From positions 1,265,001-1,329,000 of the forward strand of contig NZ_VOPY01000001.1 in assembly GCF_007995095.1 (NCBI RefSeq): DNA of 64,000 nt, written 5' to 3'. The notes below the pieces were generated by a model. It was not told where the DNA came from and did not search any database. It saw only the letters and a list, made by a program, of their open reading frames with translations. Positions 1 through 8,098 of the stretch are shown piece after piece; within the stretch, counting starts at the first letter, position 1, and the number at the start of each line of letters is the position of its first letter. The position numbers and the translations under genes are program-made. This DNA comes from Flavisphingopyxis soli. GTDB lineage: Bacteria; Pseudomonadota; Alphaproteobacteria; Sphingomonadales; Sphingomonadaceae.

Positions 1-313
1 GTTCGCCGGTCGCGTTGCGCGCCGCCTTGATGCGATCGACGTATTTCTTGGTGTCCTTGAACTTGAGCGGGTCCTCGGGCGCGCGCGGGCTTGGCAGGAT
101 TTCGGCACTGCCGGGATCGAACAGCATGGGGATGCGCTTGTCGGCGCCGATGCGGTCGTGATGGTCGCATTTGGGGCAGACGAAGAGATTCTCCTCCCAC
201 TCCTTGCAGAACACCATCTGATTGCACGCCTTGCACTTGTGCCACAGATTGTCGGGCGTCTCGCGCTTGGCGATCGACGAGATGGCGTTGCGAACGCGGT
301 GGATCCAGCTCAT
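1..313 (-). CDS. accD: Acetyl-CoA carboxylase carboxyltransferase subunit beta, N-terminal part (cut by window edge)
   Basis: This is the first ~104 codons of AccD, which with AccA transfers the carboxyl group from biotin to acetyl-CoA in fatty acid synthesis. The N-terminal zinc ribbon is visible as two Cys-x2-Cys pairs (CKAC and CPKC) after the start MSWIHRVRNAI, typical of alphaproteobacterial AccD. The ATG at 313 overlaps the TGA of trpA by 4 bases, so translation is probably coupled. A trpA-accD order is common in alphaproteobacteria. The carboxyltransferase core lies outside the window. Confidence 0.95.
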   Translation of the reverse strand, partial: MSWIHRVRNAISSIAKRETPDNLWHKCKACNQMVFCKEWEENLFVCPKCDHHDRIGADKRIPMLFDPGSAEILPSPRAPEDPLKFKDTKKYVDRIKAARNATGE

Positions 314-1110
314 GCGGAAATTTCCTCGGTGTTGCGGGCGCCGTCCATAGCGCGGCGGAGCGATGCGACAAAGGCCTCGACATATTGCGGCGCATTTTCG
401 CGGTGCTGGGCGATGAGTTCGACGATCGCCGAGCCGACGACGACGCCGTCGGCGACGCGCGCGATCTCGGCGGCCTGGTCAGGCGTGCGAACGCCGAAAC
501 CGACCGCGACGGGAAGGTCGGTGGCGGCTTTGAGGCGTGCGACAGCGTCGGCGATGCTCGCCTGCGCTGCCTGCTGCTTGCCGGTGATCCCGGCGACCGA
601 GACGTAATAGAGGAAGCCGCCGGCGCCTTCGAGCACAAAGGGCAGGCGCGCGGCATCGGTCGTCGGGGTGGCGAGGCGGATGACCGCGACGCCCGCAGCG
701 CGCAGCGCGGGGCCGAGCGCGGCGTCTTCCTCGACGGGGATATCGACGCAGATGACGCCGTCGACGCCCGCGTCCCGGCACTGCGCAGCGAACCAGTCGG
801 GGCCGCGCCGGACCATCGGGTTGGCATAACCCATCAGGATCATCGGCGTATCGGGGTGGCGGTCGCGAAACGCGGCGGCAAGGGCGAAGATGTCGGCGGT
901 CGTCGTGCCCGCGCCGAGGCTGCGCAGGTTCGCTTCCTGGATCGCGGGGCCGTCGGCCATCGGGTCGGTGAACGGCATGCCGAGCTCGATGACATCGGCG
1001 CCGCCCGCAACGAGCGCGTCGAGATTGGCCGCGGTGTCGCCGTCGCCCGCGGTGATGAAGGCGACGAGTGCGGGGCGGTCGGGGGAGAAGGGGGTGGCGA
1101 GGCGGGTCAT
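310..1110 (-). CDS. trpA: Tryptophan synthase alpha chain
   Basis: The alpha subunit splits indole-3-glycerol phosphate into glyceraldehyde 3-phosphate and indole, which is channelled to TrpB. At 266 residues it is full length for the family. The catalytic Glu and Asp fall at E42 ([11 protein letters not shown]) and D53 (ADGPAIQ), and the phosphate-binding GFGVRTPDQ and VVVGSAIV segments are present. Its start overlaps the stop of the upstream small membrane protein gene (ATGA), and its stop overlaps accD. A near-identical copy of its first 75 codons lies just upstream at 1301-1558, so this is the intact member of a partial duplication. Confidence 0.97.
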   Translation of the reverse strand: MTRLATPFSPDRPALVAFITAGDGDTAANLDALVAGGADVIELGMPFTDPMADGPAIQEANLRSLGAGTTTADIFALAAAFRDRHPDTPMILMGYANPMVRRGPDWFAAQCRDAGVDGVICVDIPVEEDAALGPALRAAGVAVIRLATPTTDAARLPFVLEGAGGFLYYVSVAGITGKQQAAQASIADAVARLKAATDLPVAVGFGVRTPDQAAEIARVADGVVVGSAIVELIAQHRENAPQYVEAFVASLRRAMDGARNTEEISA

Positions 1111-1304
1111 CGATGATCACCGTCTTTCTTGATAAGCGAATAGATAAAAGACCCAAGAACGCTGATTGCCACAACTGGCCACAGCCCAGCAGTAAGCTGC
1201 ATCGGTTTGCCTTCAGCGTACATAATCGTTGCGATGAGCAGCCAGCCGAGAAGAGAAAACGTCAGCGAAAACATGACAGATCGGCAAATGCGCTCACGGG
1301 TCAC
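1107..1304 (-). CDS. Small two-helix membrane protein of unknown function inside the trp operon
   Basis: This 65-residue protein has two hydrophobic stretches (about residues 11-30 and 39-58) separated by a short polar loop, and a charged Lys/Asp C-terminus ending KKDGDHR. It looks like a small inner-membrane protein. I do not recognise a family. Its GTG start overlaps the stop of the trpA'/trpB' fragment (GTGA) and its TGA overlaps the trpA start (ATGA), so it is coupled on both sides. Its base composition is more AT-rich than trpA. It either sat between trpB and trpA before the local duplication or entered later. Confidence 0.6.
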   Translation of the reverse strand: MTRERICRSVMFSLTFSLLGWLLIATIMYAEGKPMQLTAGLWPVVAISVLGSFIYSLIKKDGDHR

Positions 1305-1558
1305 AACTTGATCTCCAGCGCCTCAGCGACGGTGAAGATGTCGGCGGTGGTCGTGCCCGCGCCGAGGCTGCGCAGGTTCGCCTCCTGGATCGCGGGGCCG
1401 TCGGCCATCGGATCGGTGAACGGCATGCCGAGTTCGATCACATCGGCACCGCCCGCGACGAGCGCGTCGAGATTGGCCGCAGTGTCGCCGTCACCCGCGG
1501 TGATGAAGGCGACGAGGGCGGGCCGGGAAGGTGAGAAGGTGGTGGCGAGGCGGGTCAT
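1301..1558 (-). pseudogene. Chimeric fragment: trpA N-terminus joined to trpB C-terminal tail
   Basis: This open frame of 85 codons copies TrpA residues 1-75 almost exactly ([20 protein letters not shown] onward). It then switches in frame at the shared residues DIF to the last residues of TrpB ([13 protein letters not shown] here, [13 protein letters not shown] in trpB). At DNA level the join lies at GAAGATRTC, present in both parents. The TrpA barrel stops after roughly the second beta/alpha unit, so it cannot be an active synthase. It retains a start, a stop and 4-base overlaps with both neighbours, so it may still be translated. It is the expected scar of a tandem duplication from the trpB end to the trpA start. 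Confidence 0.85.
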
Positions 1559-2019
1559 TCGGACGGCCCCCCTCCGCTGCGACTAGGCGATAAATCGCCA
1601 AGTCTCGCGCCTCCCCCCTGAAGGGGAGAGGGCATATTGGGTTTTTTAGCCCTCTCCCCTTTAGGGGGGAGGGTTGGGAGGGGGGCAATCGCCAAGGCTA
1701 TCGTTGTCAAAACACCCTCTAAATTTGAAACCACATCGGCGTTGGTGAAGCGGATCACACGATAGCCTTGCTGTTCGAGATATTCGCTGCGCATTGTGTC
1801 GTAGCGCACTTGCGAGCCATGGCTGTCGCCGTCGAGTTCGATCACCAGCATCGGATCGCGCGAGGCAAAATCCACGATATAGGGGCCGATCACCTTCTGA
1901 CGCCGGAATTTGGTTGCGGAGAAGCGTTTGGCTCTCAGCGCGAGCCAAAGCCGTGTCTCCGGCTCGGTCATCGCCTTGCGATTTTCGCGAGCGTGGTCGG
2001 TCAGGCGGGCTTCACGCAT
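1555..2019 (-). CDS. DUF559 (Vsr-like) endonuclease-domain protein inserted between trpB and trpA
   Basis: This 154-residue protein belongs to the DUF559 family, a small PD-(D/E)xK nuclease-like fold related to very-short-patch repair enzymes. Visible family features are [18 protein letters not shown], the [13 protein letters not shown] segment, the [11 protein letters not shown] strand with its acidic residues, and [12 protein letters not shown]. The domain ends near residue 112. The last ~40 residues are Pro/Gly/Ser-rich and are the translation of two dispersed palindromic repeats. The stop overlaps the start of the trpA' fragment (ATGA). Family function is poorly defined and nuclease activity is an inference from fold. 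Confidence 0.8.
   Translation of the reverse strand: MREARLTDHARENRKAMTEPETRLWLALRAKRFSATKFRRQKVIGPYIVDFASRDPMLVIELDGDSHGSQVRYDTMRSEYLEQQGYRVIRFTNADVVSNLEGVLTTIALAIAPLPTLPPKGERAKKPNMPSPLQGGGARLGDLSPSRSGGGPSE
1609..1673. repeat. Inverted pair of dispersed palindromic repeats forming a 25-bp-stem hairpin
   Basis: Positions 1609-1633 and 1649-1673 are reverse complements at about 23 of 25 bases, separated by a T-rich 15-base loop. Each arm is itself an imperfect palindrome of the CCCTCTCCCC-TTTA-GGGGAGAGGG type. The hairpin lies inside the 3' end of the DUF559 frame and supplies its C-terminal residues. Related copies occur at 2033-2057, 17487-17642 and 18461-18480. Confidence 0.85.
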
Positions 2020-2032
2020 TCCCCCCTCCCAA

Positions 2033-2057
2033 CCCTCCCCCCTGAAGGGGAGAGGGC
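2033..2057. repeat. Dispersed palindromic repeat, trpB-DUF559 spacer copy
   Basis: This 25-base unit matches the left arm at 1609-1633 almost exactly, and on the plus strand is followed by five T residues. It sits between the trpB stop and the DUF559 start. With the pair at 1609-1673, the DUF559 gene is flanked on both sides by the same repeat, which could have provided the homology for its acquisition. Confidence 0.8.
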
Positions 2058-2073
2058 TTTTTGGCAGTGTGCT

Positions 2074-3306
2074 TCACAACTCAACCCCCAAGGCCTCAGC
2101 CACGGTGAAGATATCCTTGTCGCCGCGACCGCACAAATTGGCGAGGATGATCTTGTCGCGTGGCATCGTCTTGGCGCGTTCGACGACGGCGGCGATCGCG
2201 TGGGCGGGTTCGAGTGCGGGGATGATGCCTTCGGTCTTGCACAGCAACTGGAAGGCGGTCAGCGCCTGCGTGTCGGTCACCGACGTATATTCGACACGGC
2301 CCGAATCCTTGAGCCAGGCGTGTTCGGGGCCGATGCCGGGATAATCGAGGCCGGCCGAGATCGAGTGCGCCTCGGCGATCTGGCCGTCCTCGTCCTGCAG
2401 CAGATAGGTCTTGTTGCCGTGGAGGATGCCCGGCGCGCCGCCGGCGAGGCTGGCGGCGTGCTGCTTGTCGAGGCCGTGACCCGCCGCTTCGACGCCGAGC
2501 ATTGCGACGTCCTTGTCGTCCAAGAAGGGATGGAACAGGCCGATGGCATTGCTACCGCCGCCGATCGCGGCGACGAGCAGGTCGGGCAGGCGCTCGGTGC
2601 GCGACAACATCTGTGCGCGCGCCTCGGTACCGATCACGCTCTGAAAATCGCGGACGAGTTCGGGATAGGGGTGCGGGCCCGCCGCGGTGCCGATGATGTA
2701 GAATGTGTCGTCGACATTGGCGACCCAGTCGCGCAGCGCCTCGTTCATCGCGTCCTTGAGCGTGCGCGCGCCCGATTCGACGCCGATGACCTGTGCGCCC
2801 AATAGCTTCATGCGGAACACGTTGGGCGCCTGACGCTCCATGTCGCGCGCGCCCATGTAAATGATACAAGGAAGCCCAAAACGCGCGGCGACGGTGGCGG
2901 TGGCGACGCCGTGCTGCCCCGCGCCGGTCTCGGCGATGATCCGCGTCTTGCCCATGCGGATCGCGAGCAGGATCTGGCCGATGCAATTGTTGATCTTGTG
3001 CGCGCCGGTGTGGTTGAGCTCGTCGCGCTTGAACCAGATTTCGGCGCCTTTGCTCTCGTCGCACTCTGCGCGGACCGCGTCGGTCAGCCGTTCGGCATAA
3101 TAAAGCGGGCTGGGGCGACCGACATAATGTTCGAGCAGATAATCGAACTCGGCCTTGAACGCAGGGTCGGCCTTGGCGCGATTATACTCGGCCTCGAGTT
3201 CGAGGACCAAGGGCATCAGCGTTTCGGCGACATAGCGACCGCCATAGGCGCCGAAATGGCCCTCGCTGTCGGGCTGGGTGCGGTAGGAGTTGGGGGTGTC
3301 GATCAT
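2074..3306 (-). CDS. trpB: Tryptophan synthase beta chain
   Basis: The beta subunit condenses indole with serine using pyridoxal phosphate. The PLP lysine is in HTGAHKINN (about K104 from the ATG at 3306), the catalytic Glu in AETGAGQHG (about E126), and the phosphate-binding loop is GGGSNAIG. At 410 residues it is full length. I chose the ATG at 3306 because homologues begin close to NSYRTGPD; a GTG at 3327 would add seven residues and overlap a palindromic repeat. The gene follows trpF by about 110 bases. Its final codons are copied into the chimeric fragment at 1301-1558. Confidence 0.97.
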   Translation of the reverse strand: MIDTPNSYRTQPDSEGHFGAYGGRYVAETLMPLVLELEAEYNRAKADPAFKAEFDYLLEHYVGRPSPLYYAERLTDAVRAECDESKGAEIWFKRDELNHTGAHKINNCIGQILLAIRMGKTRIIAETGAGQHGVATATVAARFGLPCIIYMGARDMERQAPNVFRMKLLGAQVIGVESGARTLKDAMNEALRDWVANVDDTFYIIGTAAGPHPYPELVRDFQSVIGTEARAQMLSRTERLPDLLVAAIGGGSNAIGLFHPFLDDKDVAMLGVEAAGHGLDKQHAASLAGGAPGILHGNKTYLLQDEDGQIAEAHSISAGLDYPGIGPEHAWLKDSGRVEYTSVTDTQALTAFQLLCKTEGIIPALEPAHAIAAVVERAKTMPRDKIILANLCGRGDKDIFTVAEALGVEL

Positions 3307-3324
3307 GGGAGCTTCAATAGCGCT

Positions 3325-3347
3325 CACCCTGAGCCTGTCGAAGGGTG
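3325..3347. repeat. CACCCTGAG...TCGAAGGGTG palindromic repeat
   Basis: The 23-base element reads CACCCTGAGCCTGTCG followed by AAGGGTG, so its ends CACCCT and AGGGTG are inverted repeats. Elements of this type are, from general knowledge, common between genes in sphingomonads and related marine alphaproteobacteria. It lies in the trpF-trpB spacer next to the trpB start. A partial inverted relative (CGACAGGTTCAGCCTGGG) is found about 40 bases away, near 3388-3405. Confidence 0.6.
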
Positions 3348-3414
3348 ATTGTGATATAAGGGTTGGCGAAGTCGCCGTCTGCGACTCCGACAGGTTCAGC
3401 CTGGGCGCGGAAGG

Positions 3415-4050
3415 TCAGGCGCCGCGCACCGCTTTGCAGAACGCCTTGATCCTGTCCACATCCTTGACGCCGGGCGCGCTTTCGACCCCCGACGAGACAT
3501 CGACGAGCGGCGCGCCGGTGACGCGGATCGCCTCGGCAACGTTGGCGGGATCAAGCCCGCCGGCGATGCCCCAGGGCGTGGCCGGCGGATTGGCGGCGAG
3601 AAGATTCCAGTCGAAGCCGGTGCCGTTGCCGCCGGGCAGGGCCTGCGCGGGCGAATCGAACAGGACGCGACCGGCGATCCCTTCGAACTTGCGCGCCCAG
3701 TCGAGCGAGGCGGCGTCGCGCAGGCCGACCGCTTTCCAGATCTGGACGTCGAGATATTTCCGCACCAGCGCGAGCCATTCAGGGGTCTCGTTGCCGTGAA
3801 ACTGGATGACGTCGGGACGCACCGTATGAAAGGCGCGCTCGGTCGGTTCGGGTTGCGCATTGACGAGCAGCAGCACGACCTTGACGGTTTCGGGCACGCG
3901 CCGCCGCAGCTTTGCAGCGTCCTCGAGCGAGACGTGGCGCGGGCTCGGCTCGAAATGGACGAGGCCGACATGGGTGGCGCCCGCATCGACCGCTGCGTCC
4001 AATGTTTCGGGCGTCGAGAGGCCGCAGATCTTGATGAGTGTATCGGACAT
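3415..4050 (-). CDS. trpF: Phosphoribosylanthranilate isomerase
   Basis: TrpF converts N-(5'-phosphoribosyl)-anthranilate to CdRP by an Amadori rearrangement. The general-base cysteine is in KICGL (C9) and the general-acid aspartate is in VLFDS (D132). Phosphate-binding segments GIAGGLDP and DVSSGVES are seen near the end. The 211-residue length is normal. It lies between the GNAT gene (18 bases away) and trpB on the same strand, consistent with one transcription unit running to accD. Confidence 0.96.
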   Translation of the reverse strand: MSDTLIKICGLSTPETLDAAVDAGATHVGLVHFEPSPRHVSLEDAAKLRRRVPETVKVVLLLVNAQPEPTERAFHTVRPDVIQFHGNETPEWLALVRKYLDVQIWKAVGLRDAASLDWARKFEGIAGRVLFDSPAQALPGGNGTGFDWNLLAANPPATPWGIAGGLDPANVAEAIRVTGAPLVDVSSGVESAPGVKDVDRIKAFCKAVRGA

Positions 4051-4068
4051 GGGAGCAGCTCTTAGCCG

Positions 4069-4578
4069 TCAGGTCAGCGACTTGACCAGAACCTCCATGA
4101 AAAAGGGCGGATCGAGCAGGATCGGGAAGTCGCGCTTCTCACCCGTGACCCGCCAACCACGGCGGACATAATAAGCGATGAGCTCTGGCCGTTGATCGAT
4201 CACGGTCATTTCGATGGCGGTGCATCCGAAGCTGTCGCGCGCATGGGCTTCGGCCGCTGCGATCAGTTGGCGCCCGAGGTGCTCGCCTTGCCGCGCCGGT
4301 TCGATGCACAGCAGGCCGAGATAGGCGCGTCCCGCGCCCTGGTCGGCGACATTGACGCAGCCAAGCGGCGTGTCGTCTTCGAACAACGTCAGCAGGACCT
4401 GAGTCGGGCTGTCGACGATCGCCTCGAGTGTCGCCTGATCGGTGCGCGGATCGGACAGCAGGTCCGCCTCGTGCGTCCAGCCCAGTTTCGCGCTGTCGCC
4501 GCGATAGGCGCGTTCGATGACCGGCCGGAGCGCGACGAGATCGCGCGATTGCGCGGGGCGAATGGTCAAATTGGCCAT
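4069..4578 (-). CDS. GNAT-family N-acetyltransferase
   Basis: This 169-residue protein has the GNAT acetyl-CoA fold: an N-terminal strand MANLTIRPAQSRDL, the LGLLCIEPARQGEHLGRQLI segment corresponding to motif A with its Q/R-x-x-G-x-G/A-like loop, and the C-terminal YYVRRGWRVTGEKRDFP motif B. The substrate is unknown. I chose the ATG at 4578; longer upstream frames lack family similarity. It is 18 bases upstream of trpF and 80 bases downstream of pyrF, so it may be co-transcribed, but nothing links it to tryptophan synthesis. Confidence 0.85.
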   Translation of the reverse strand: MANLTIRPAQSRDLVALRPVIERAYRGDSAKLGWTHEADLLSDPRTDQATLEAIVDSPTQVLLTLFEDDTPLGCVNVADQGAGRAYLGLLCIEPARQGEHLGRQLIAAAEAHARDSFGCTAIEMTVIDQRPELIAYYVRRGWRVTGEKRDFPILLDPPFFMEVLVKSLT

Positions 4579-4658
4579 GGGCCGGGGATCCCCTCGTGCT
4601 TCGCCGACACGACCAGCGACGCGATTACTACGACTGGACGGAGCACAGTGACCGGTGG

Positions 4659-5333
4659 CTAAAGCGTCGCCTCGATCGCGCGCGCGGCGAGGTCGGGGTC
4701 TTCGGCCTTGGTGATCGGACGGCCGATAACGACGATCGAGGCGCCGTCGGCCATTGCCTGGCCCGGGGTGACGACGCGTTTCTGGTCGCCCACCGTGCTG
4801 TTGGCGGGGCGCACGCCGGGGACGACGAAAAAGCCGTCGGGCCATTCCTTCTTTGCCGCCTTCACCTCGGCACCCGAGCAGACGATGCCGTCGAGCCCGG
4901 CGCGGCGCGCGATGCCGGCGAGGCGGCGGACCTGGTCGTGCGGCGTGCCTTCGATGCCGGTCGCGGCAAGATCGCGCGCGTCGAGGCTGGTCAGCACGGT
5001 GACCGCGACGACTTTCGTATGGATCCCCGCCGCCGCCTTGGCGTCTTCGAGCATCGCGCGGCCGCCGCTGGCGTGGACGGTGAGGATCGCGGGTTCGAGC
5101 GGGCGGAGCGCCTGGACAGCCTTGGCGACGGTGTTGGGAATGTCGTGCAGCTTGAGATCGAGGAAGATCGGCAGTTTGTGCTTGGCCATCTCGTGCACGC
5201 CATGGTGGCCGTTATGGCAGAAGAATTCGAGACCGAGCTTGAGCCCGCCGACATGGTTGCGGACGCGCGCGACGAGCGCGTTGGCCGCGTCGAGATCGGT
5301 CATGTCGATGGCAAGATAGACAGGGCAGCTCAT
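4659..5333 (-). CDS. pyrF: Orotidine 5'-phosphate decarboxylase
   Basis: PyrF makes UMP from OMP, the last step of de novo pyrimidine synthesis. The catalytic D-x-K-x-x-D motif is visible in FLDLKLHDIPNTV (D59, K61, D64). The phosphate-gripper region VVIGRPITKAEDP ends the barrel. Its 224 residues match the bacterial class I family. Its start overlaps the lapA stop by 4 bases. Confidence 0.96.
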   Translation of the reverse strand: MSCPVYLAIDMTDLDAANALVARVRNHVGGLKLGLEFFCHNGHHGVHEMAKHKLPIFLDLKLHDIPNTVAKAVQALRPLEPAILTVHASGGRAMLEDAKAAAGIHTKVVAVTVLTSLDARDLAATGIEGTPHDQVRRLAGIARRAGLDGIVCSGAEVKAAKKEWPDGFFVVPGVRPANSTVGDQKRVVTPGQAMADGASIVVIGRPITKAEDPDLAARAIEATL

Positions 5334-5713
5334 GGTCGGTCGACGATATCCCGGTCGGCGGTGGTGGGTGAAGGTGCGGGCGCCGGGGCCGGTGCCTCGA
5401 GATTGGTCGGACGCTGATCGACCGACTTGGCGGCCGCCGCTGCGCTAACGTGCGAAACATCCTTGCCGCGATAGATTTCAAGCTCGCGCTGCGAGGTATC
5501 GAGCTGGCGCGAGAGGCGCCACTTGGTGATGCGGTGGGTCAGCCAGAGCGGCAGCGAGCCGAGCAGGAAGGCACCGATCGCGATCACCGGGAGCTTGGTT
5601 TCGAGCACCATGCCGGGCCAGAAGCGTACCGTTGCGGGGACCCAGTTGAACATTGCGAAGACGACGACGAGGACCGCCAGCATCACCCAGATGATCGTTC
5701 GCAAAGCCTGCAT
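5330..5713 (-). CDS. LapA/DUF1049-type inner membrane protein
   Basis: This 127-residue protein has two transmembrane helices (about residues 6-26 and 41-62) with the family-typical Asn-Trp after helix one (FAMFNWVPATVRFWP) and the LPVIAIGAFLLGSLPLWL second helix. A cytoplasmic helix with RQLDTSQRELEIYRGK follows, then a Pro/Ala-rich tail. In E. coli relatives, LapA with LapB controls LpxC and lipopolysaccharide supply; here no lapB is adjacent, so that role is uncertain. It is coupled to pyrF by a 4-base overlap, and the family is often found near pyrF in alphaproteobacteria. Confidence 0.85.
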   Translation of the reverse strand: MQALRTIIWVMLAVLVVVFAMFNWVPATVRFWPGMVLETKLPVIAIGAFLLGSLPLWLTHRITKWRLSRQLDTSQRELEIYRGKDVSHVSAAAAAKSVDQRPTNLEAPAPAPAPSPTTADRDIVDRP

Positions 5714-5825
5714 CGTATTACCTCGTTTGTCGTTGGGCCTGGTTGAGGCCAGCCTATGCGAATTTTCGGAGGGTGGCGAGTCTGTAAGGTCCGCCCGTCA
5801 CGGTCGAGCGCGCGACGGCGAAGGG

Positions 5826-7154
5826 CTAGGCCCCGAAGACGCGGTCGAAGATCGTGTCGACGTGCTTGAAATGGTAGCCGAGATCGAAGTTCTCCTCGAT
5901 CTGGGCATCGCTCAGCTTCGCGGTGACGTCGCTGTCACCCTTGAGCAGGTCGAGCAGCGACATCTCGCCGTCCGATTCCCACACCTGCATCGCGTTGCGC
6001 TGGACCGCCTTATAGGCGTCCTCGCGGCTCATCCCCGCCTGCGTCAGCGCGAGCAGGACGCGCTGCGAATGGACGAGGCCGCCCATCCGGTCGAGATTCT
6101 TGCTCATCCGCGCCGGGTAGACGAGCAGCTTGTCGATCACGCCCGTCAGGCGGCCGAGGGCGAAGTCGAGCGTGATCGTCGCGTCGGGGCCGATGAAGCG
6201 TTCGACCGAGCTGTGCGAAATGTCGCGCTCGTGCCACAAAGCGACGTTCTCGAGCGCAGGGACGACCGCGCTGCGGACCATGCGTGCAAGGCCGGTGAGG
6301 TTTTCGGTGAGGATCGGGTTGCGCTTGTGCGGCATTGCCGAAGAACCCTTTTGCCCGGGCGAGAAATATTCCTCGGCCTCGAGCACCTCGGTGCGTTGCA
6401 AATGGCGGACCTCGGTGGCGAGACGCTCGATCGAGCCGGCGACGACGCCGAGCGTGGCAAAGGCCATTGCGTGGCGGTCGCGCGGGATGACCTGCGTCGA
6501 AACGGGCTCGGGAGTGAGGCCGAGCTTGGCCGCGACGTGCGCTTCGACGCGCGGGTCGATATTGGCGAAGGTGCCGACCGCGCCCGAGATCGCGCAGGTC
6601 GCGATATCGTCGCGTGCGGCGATGAGGCGCGTCTTGTGGCGGGCGAACTCGGCATAGGCCTGGGCGAGCTTGAGCCCGAAGGTGACGGGTTCGGCGTGGA
6701 TGCCGTGGCTGCGGCCGATCGTCGGGGTGTATTTGTGCTCTTCGGCGCGGCGCTTGATCGCGACGAGCAGCGTGCCGACGTCGTCGATCAGCAGTTCGAG
6801 CGCGCGTTTCAACTGGACCGCGAGACAGGTGTCGAGCACGTCCGAGCTGGTCATGCCCTGATGCATGAAGCGCGCCCAGTTCTCGCCCGAATGCGCGCCG
6901 ACCTCGTCGGAGACCCAGGTCAGGAAGGCAATTACGTCGTGCTTGGTCACCGCCTCGATCGCGTCGATCGCGGCGACGTCGATCACGGGATCGGTAGCCC
7001 ACCAGTCCCACAGCGCCTTGGCAGCTTCCTTGGGGACGACGCCGAGATCGGCGAGCGCGTCGGTCGCGTGCGCCTCGATCTCGAACCAGATCGCGTAGCG
7101 CGCCTCGGCTTCCCAGATGGCGGACATTGCGGGGCGGGAATAGCGGGGGACCAT
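5826..7154 (-). CDS. purB: Adenylosuccinate lyase
   Basis: PurB catalyses two fumarate-releasing steps of purine synthesis, acting on SAICAR and adenylosuccinate. The superfamily signature with the catalytic serine loop, [11 protein letters not shown], is present, as is the [14 protein letters not shown] histidine motif. From the ATG at 7154 the product is 442 residues and begins [20 protein letters not shown], matching alphaproteobacterial PurB; the frame extends further upstream without similarity. It is monocistronic by spacing, with a divergent EF-hand gene on the other side. Confidence 0.96.
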   Translation of the reverse strand: MVPRYSRPAMSAIWEAEARYAIWFEIEAHATDALADLGVVPKEAAKALWDWWATDPVIDVAAIDAIEAVTKHDVIAFLTWVSDEVGAHSGENWARFMHQGMTSSDVLDTCLAVQLKRALELLIDDVGTLLVAIKRRAEEHKYTPTIGRSHGIHAEPVTFGLKLAQAYAEFARHKTRLIAARDDIATCAISGAVGTFANIDPRVEAHVAAKLGLTPEPVSTQVIPRDRHAMAFATLGVVAGSIERLATEVRHLQRTEVLEAEEYFSPGQKGSSAMPHKRNPILTENLTGLARMVRSAVVPALENVALWHERDISHSSVERFIGPDATITLDFALGRLTGVIDKLLVYPARMSKNLDRMGGLVHSQRVLLALTQAGMSREDAYKAVQRNAMQVWESDGEMSLLDLLKGDSDVTAKLSDAQIEENFDLGYHFKHVDTIFDRVFGA

Positions 7155-7338
7155 GTTGCAGCCTTGTTGTTCGATTTTGGCGTACGGGACACCCGCGCGC
7201 GTCGCGCCGCCCGTTAGCAAAGGCGGCTCGCCGCGTCCATGCGGCGTGCAAGCAATCCGGTTATGGTCGCATTCAGGCGCGGCGGCTATGGGAGGCGCCA
7301 AGCAGCGGCCCATCGGGCGGCACAACGGAGATGTGACG

Positions 7339-8070
7339 ATGAAGACGACGACGACAATCGCCCTGATGCTGGCCGCTTGCGCCAGCGCCCCGCTGATCGC
7401 GCAGGACGCACCGACGCCGCCTCAGCAAGCCGCGGTGCCGCCGACCAAGGAGCAGATCGAAGCGCGACTCGCCGCCGCGTTCGCCAAATACGATGTCGGC
7501 GCCAAGGGCTATCTGAGCGTCGACGAATTCAACACGATGATGGAGCAGGAGGAAGGCAAGGCCGACCTCGCCCGGTCGCAGGCGGTCTATACCGATGCCG
7601 ACGCCGACAAGAATGGCGAGATGTCGCTCGGCGAGTTCACCGGCTTTGTCATGGCGCAGGTCCAGGCGCGGATGACGCGTGGAGCCGAAGGTCCTGCCGC
7701 CAACGGCGGTGATCGTCGCGGCCAGATGCTCGCGCAGTTCGACGAGACGTGGGACCGGTTCGATACCGGCGCCAAGGGTTATCTGACGCAGGACGAATTC
7801 GTCGCGATGATGGCCGACATCCAGACCAAGATCCGCATCGCCCGCGTTGGACAAAATGCGGATGGTGGCGACGATGCCGCTCGCCCGCGCCGCGATCGCG
7901 ATCCGGCACAGGCCGAGGCGCGCGCCAGGGCGAGCTTTGCCGAGGCCGATGCCGACGGCAATGGCGAGCTGACCAAGGACGAGCTCAAGGCGCAGTTCGC
8001 TGCGCGTGCCCGTCAGATGATGCAGCGCCGCGGCGAGCGTCCCGACAGCGGCGGCGGCGAAGAAGACTGA
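7339..8070 (+). CDS. Secreted or periplasmic EF-hand calcium-binding protein
   Basis: A 243-residue protein with an N-terminal signal peptide (hydrophobic to about residue 20) and four EF-hand-like loops in two pairs. Loops 2 (88-99, DADKNGEMSLGE) and 4 (204-215, DADGNGELTKDE) have the canonical D-x-D-x-N-G pattern and a Glu at position 12. Loops 1 (52-63) and 3 (142-153), DVGAKGYLSVDE and DTGAKGYLTQDE, lack acidic ligands at positions 3 and 5. This suggests two calcium-binding and two structural loops. The start at 7339 is chosen for the signal peptide and an upstream GGAG. Partner and role are unknown. Confidence 0.85.
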   Translation: MKTTTTIALMLAACASAPLIAQDAPTPPQQAAVPPTKEQIEARLAAAFAKYDVGAKGYLSVDEFNTMMEQEEGKADLARSQAVYTDADADKNGEMSLGEFTGFVMAQVQARMTRGAEGPAANGGDRRGQMLAQFDETWDRFDTGAKGYLTQDEFVAMMADIQTKIRIARVGQNADGGDDAARPRRDRDPAQAEARARASFAEADADGNGELTKDELKAQFAARARQMMQRRGERPDSGGGEED

Positions 8071-8098
8071 CGCACGCGCCCGCTTCGATTGGTACGCG

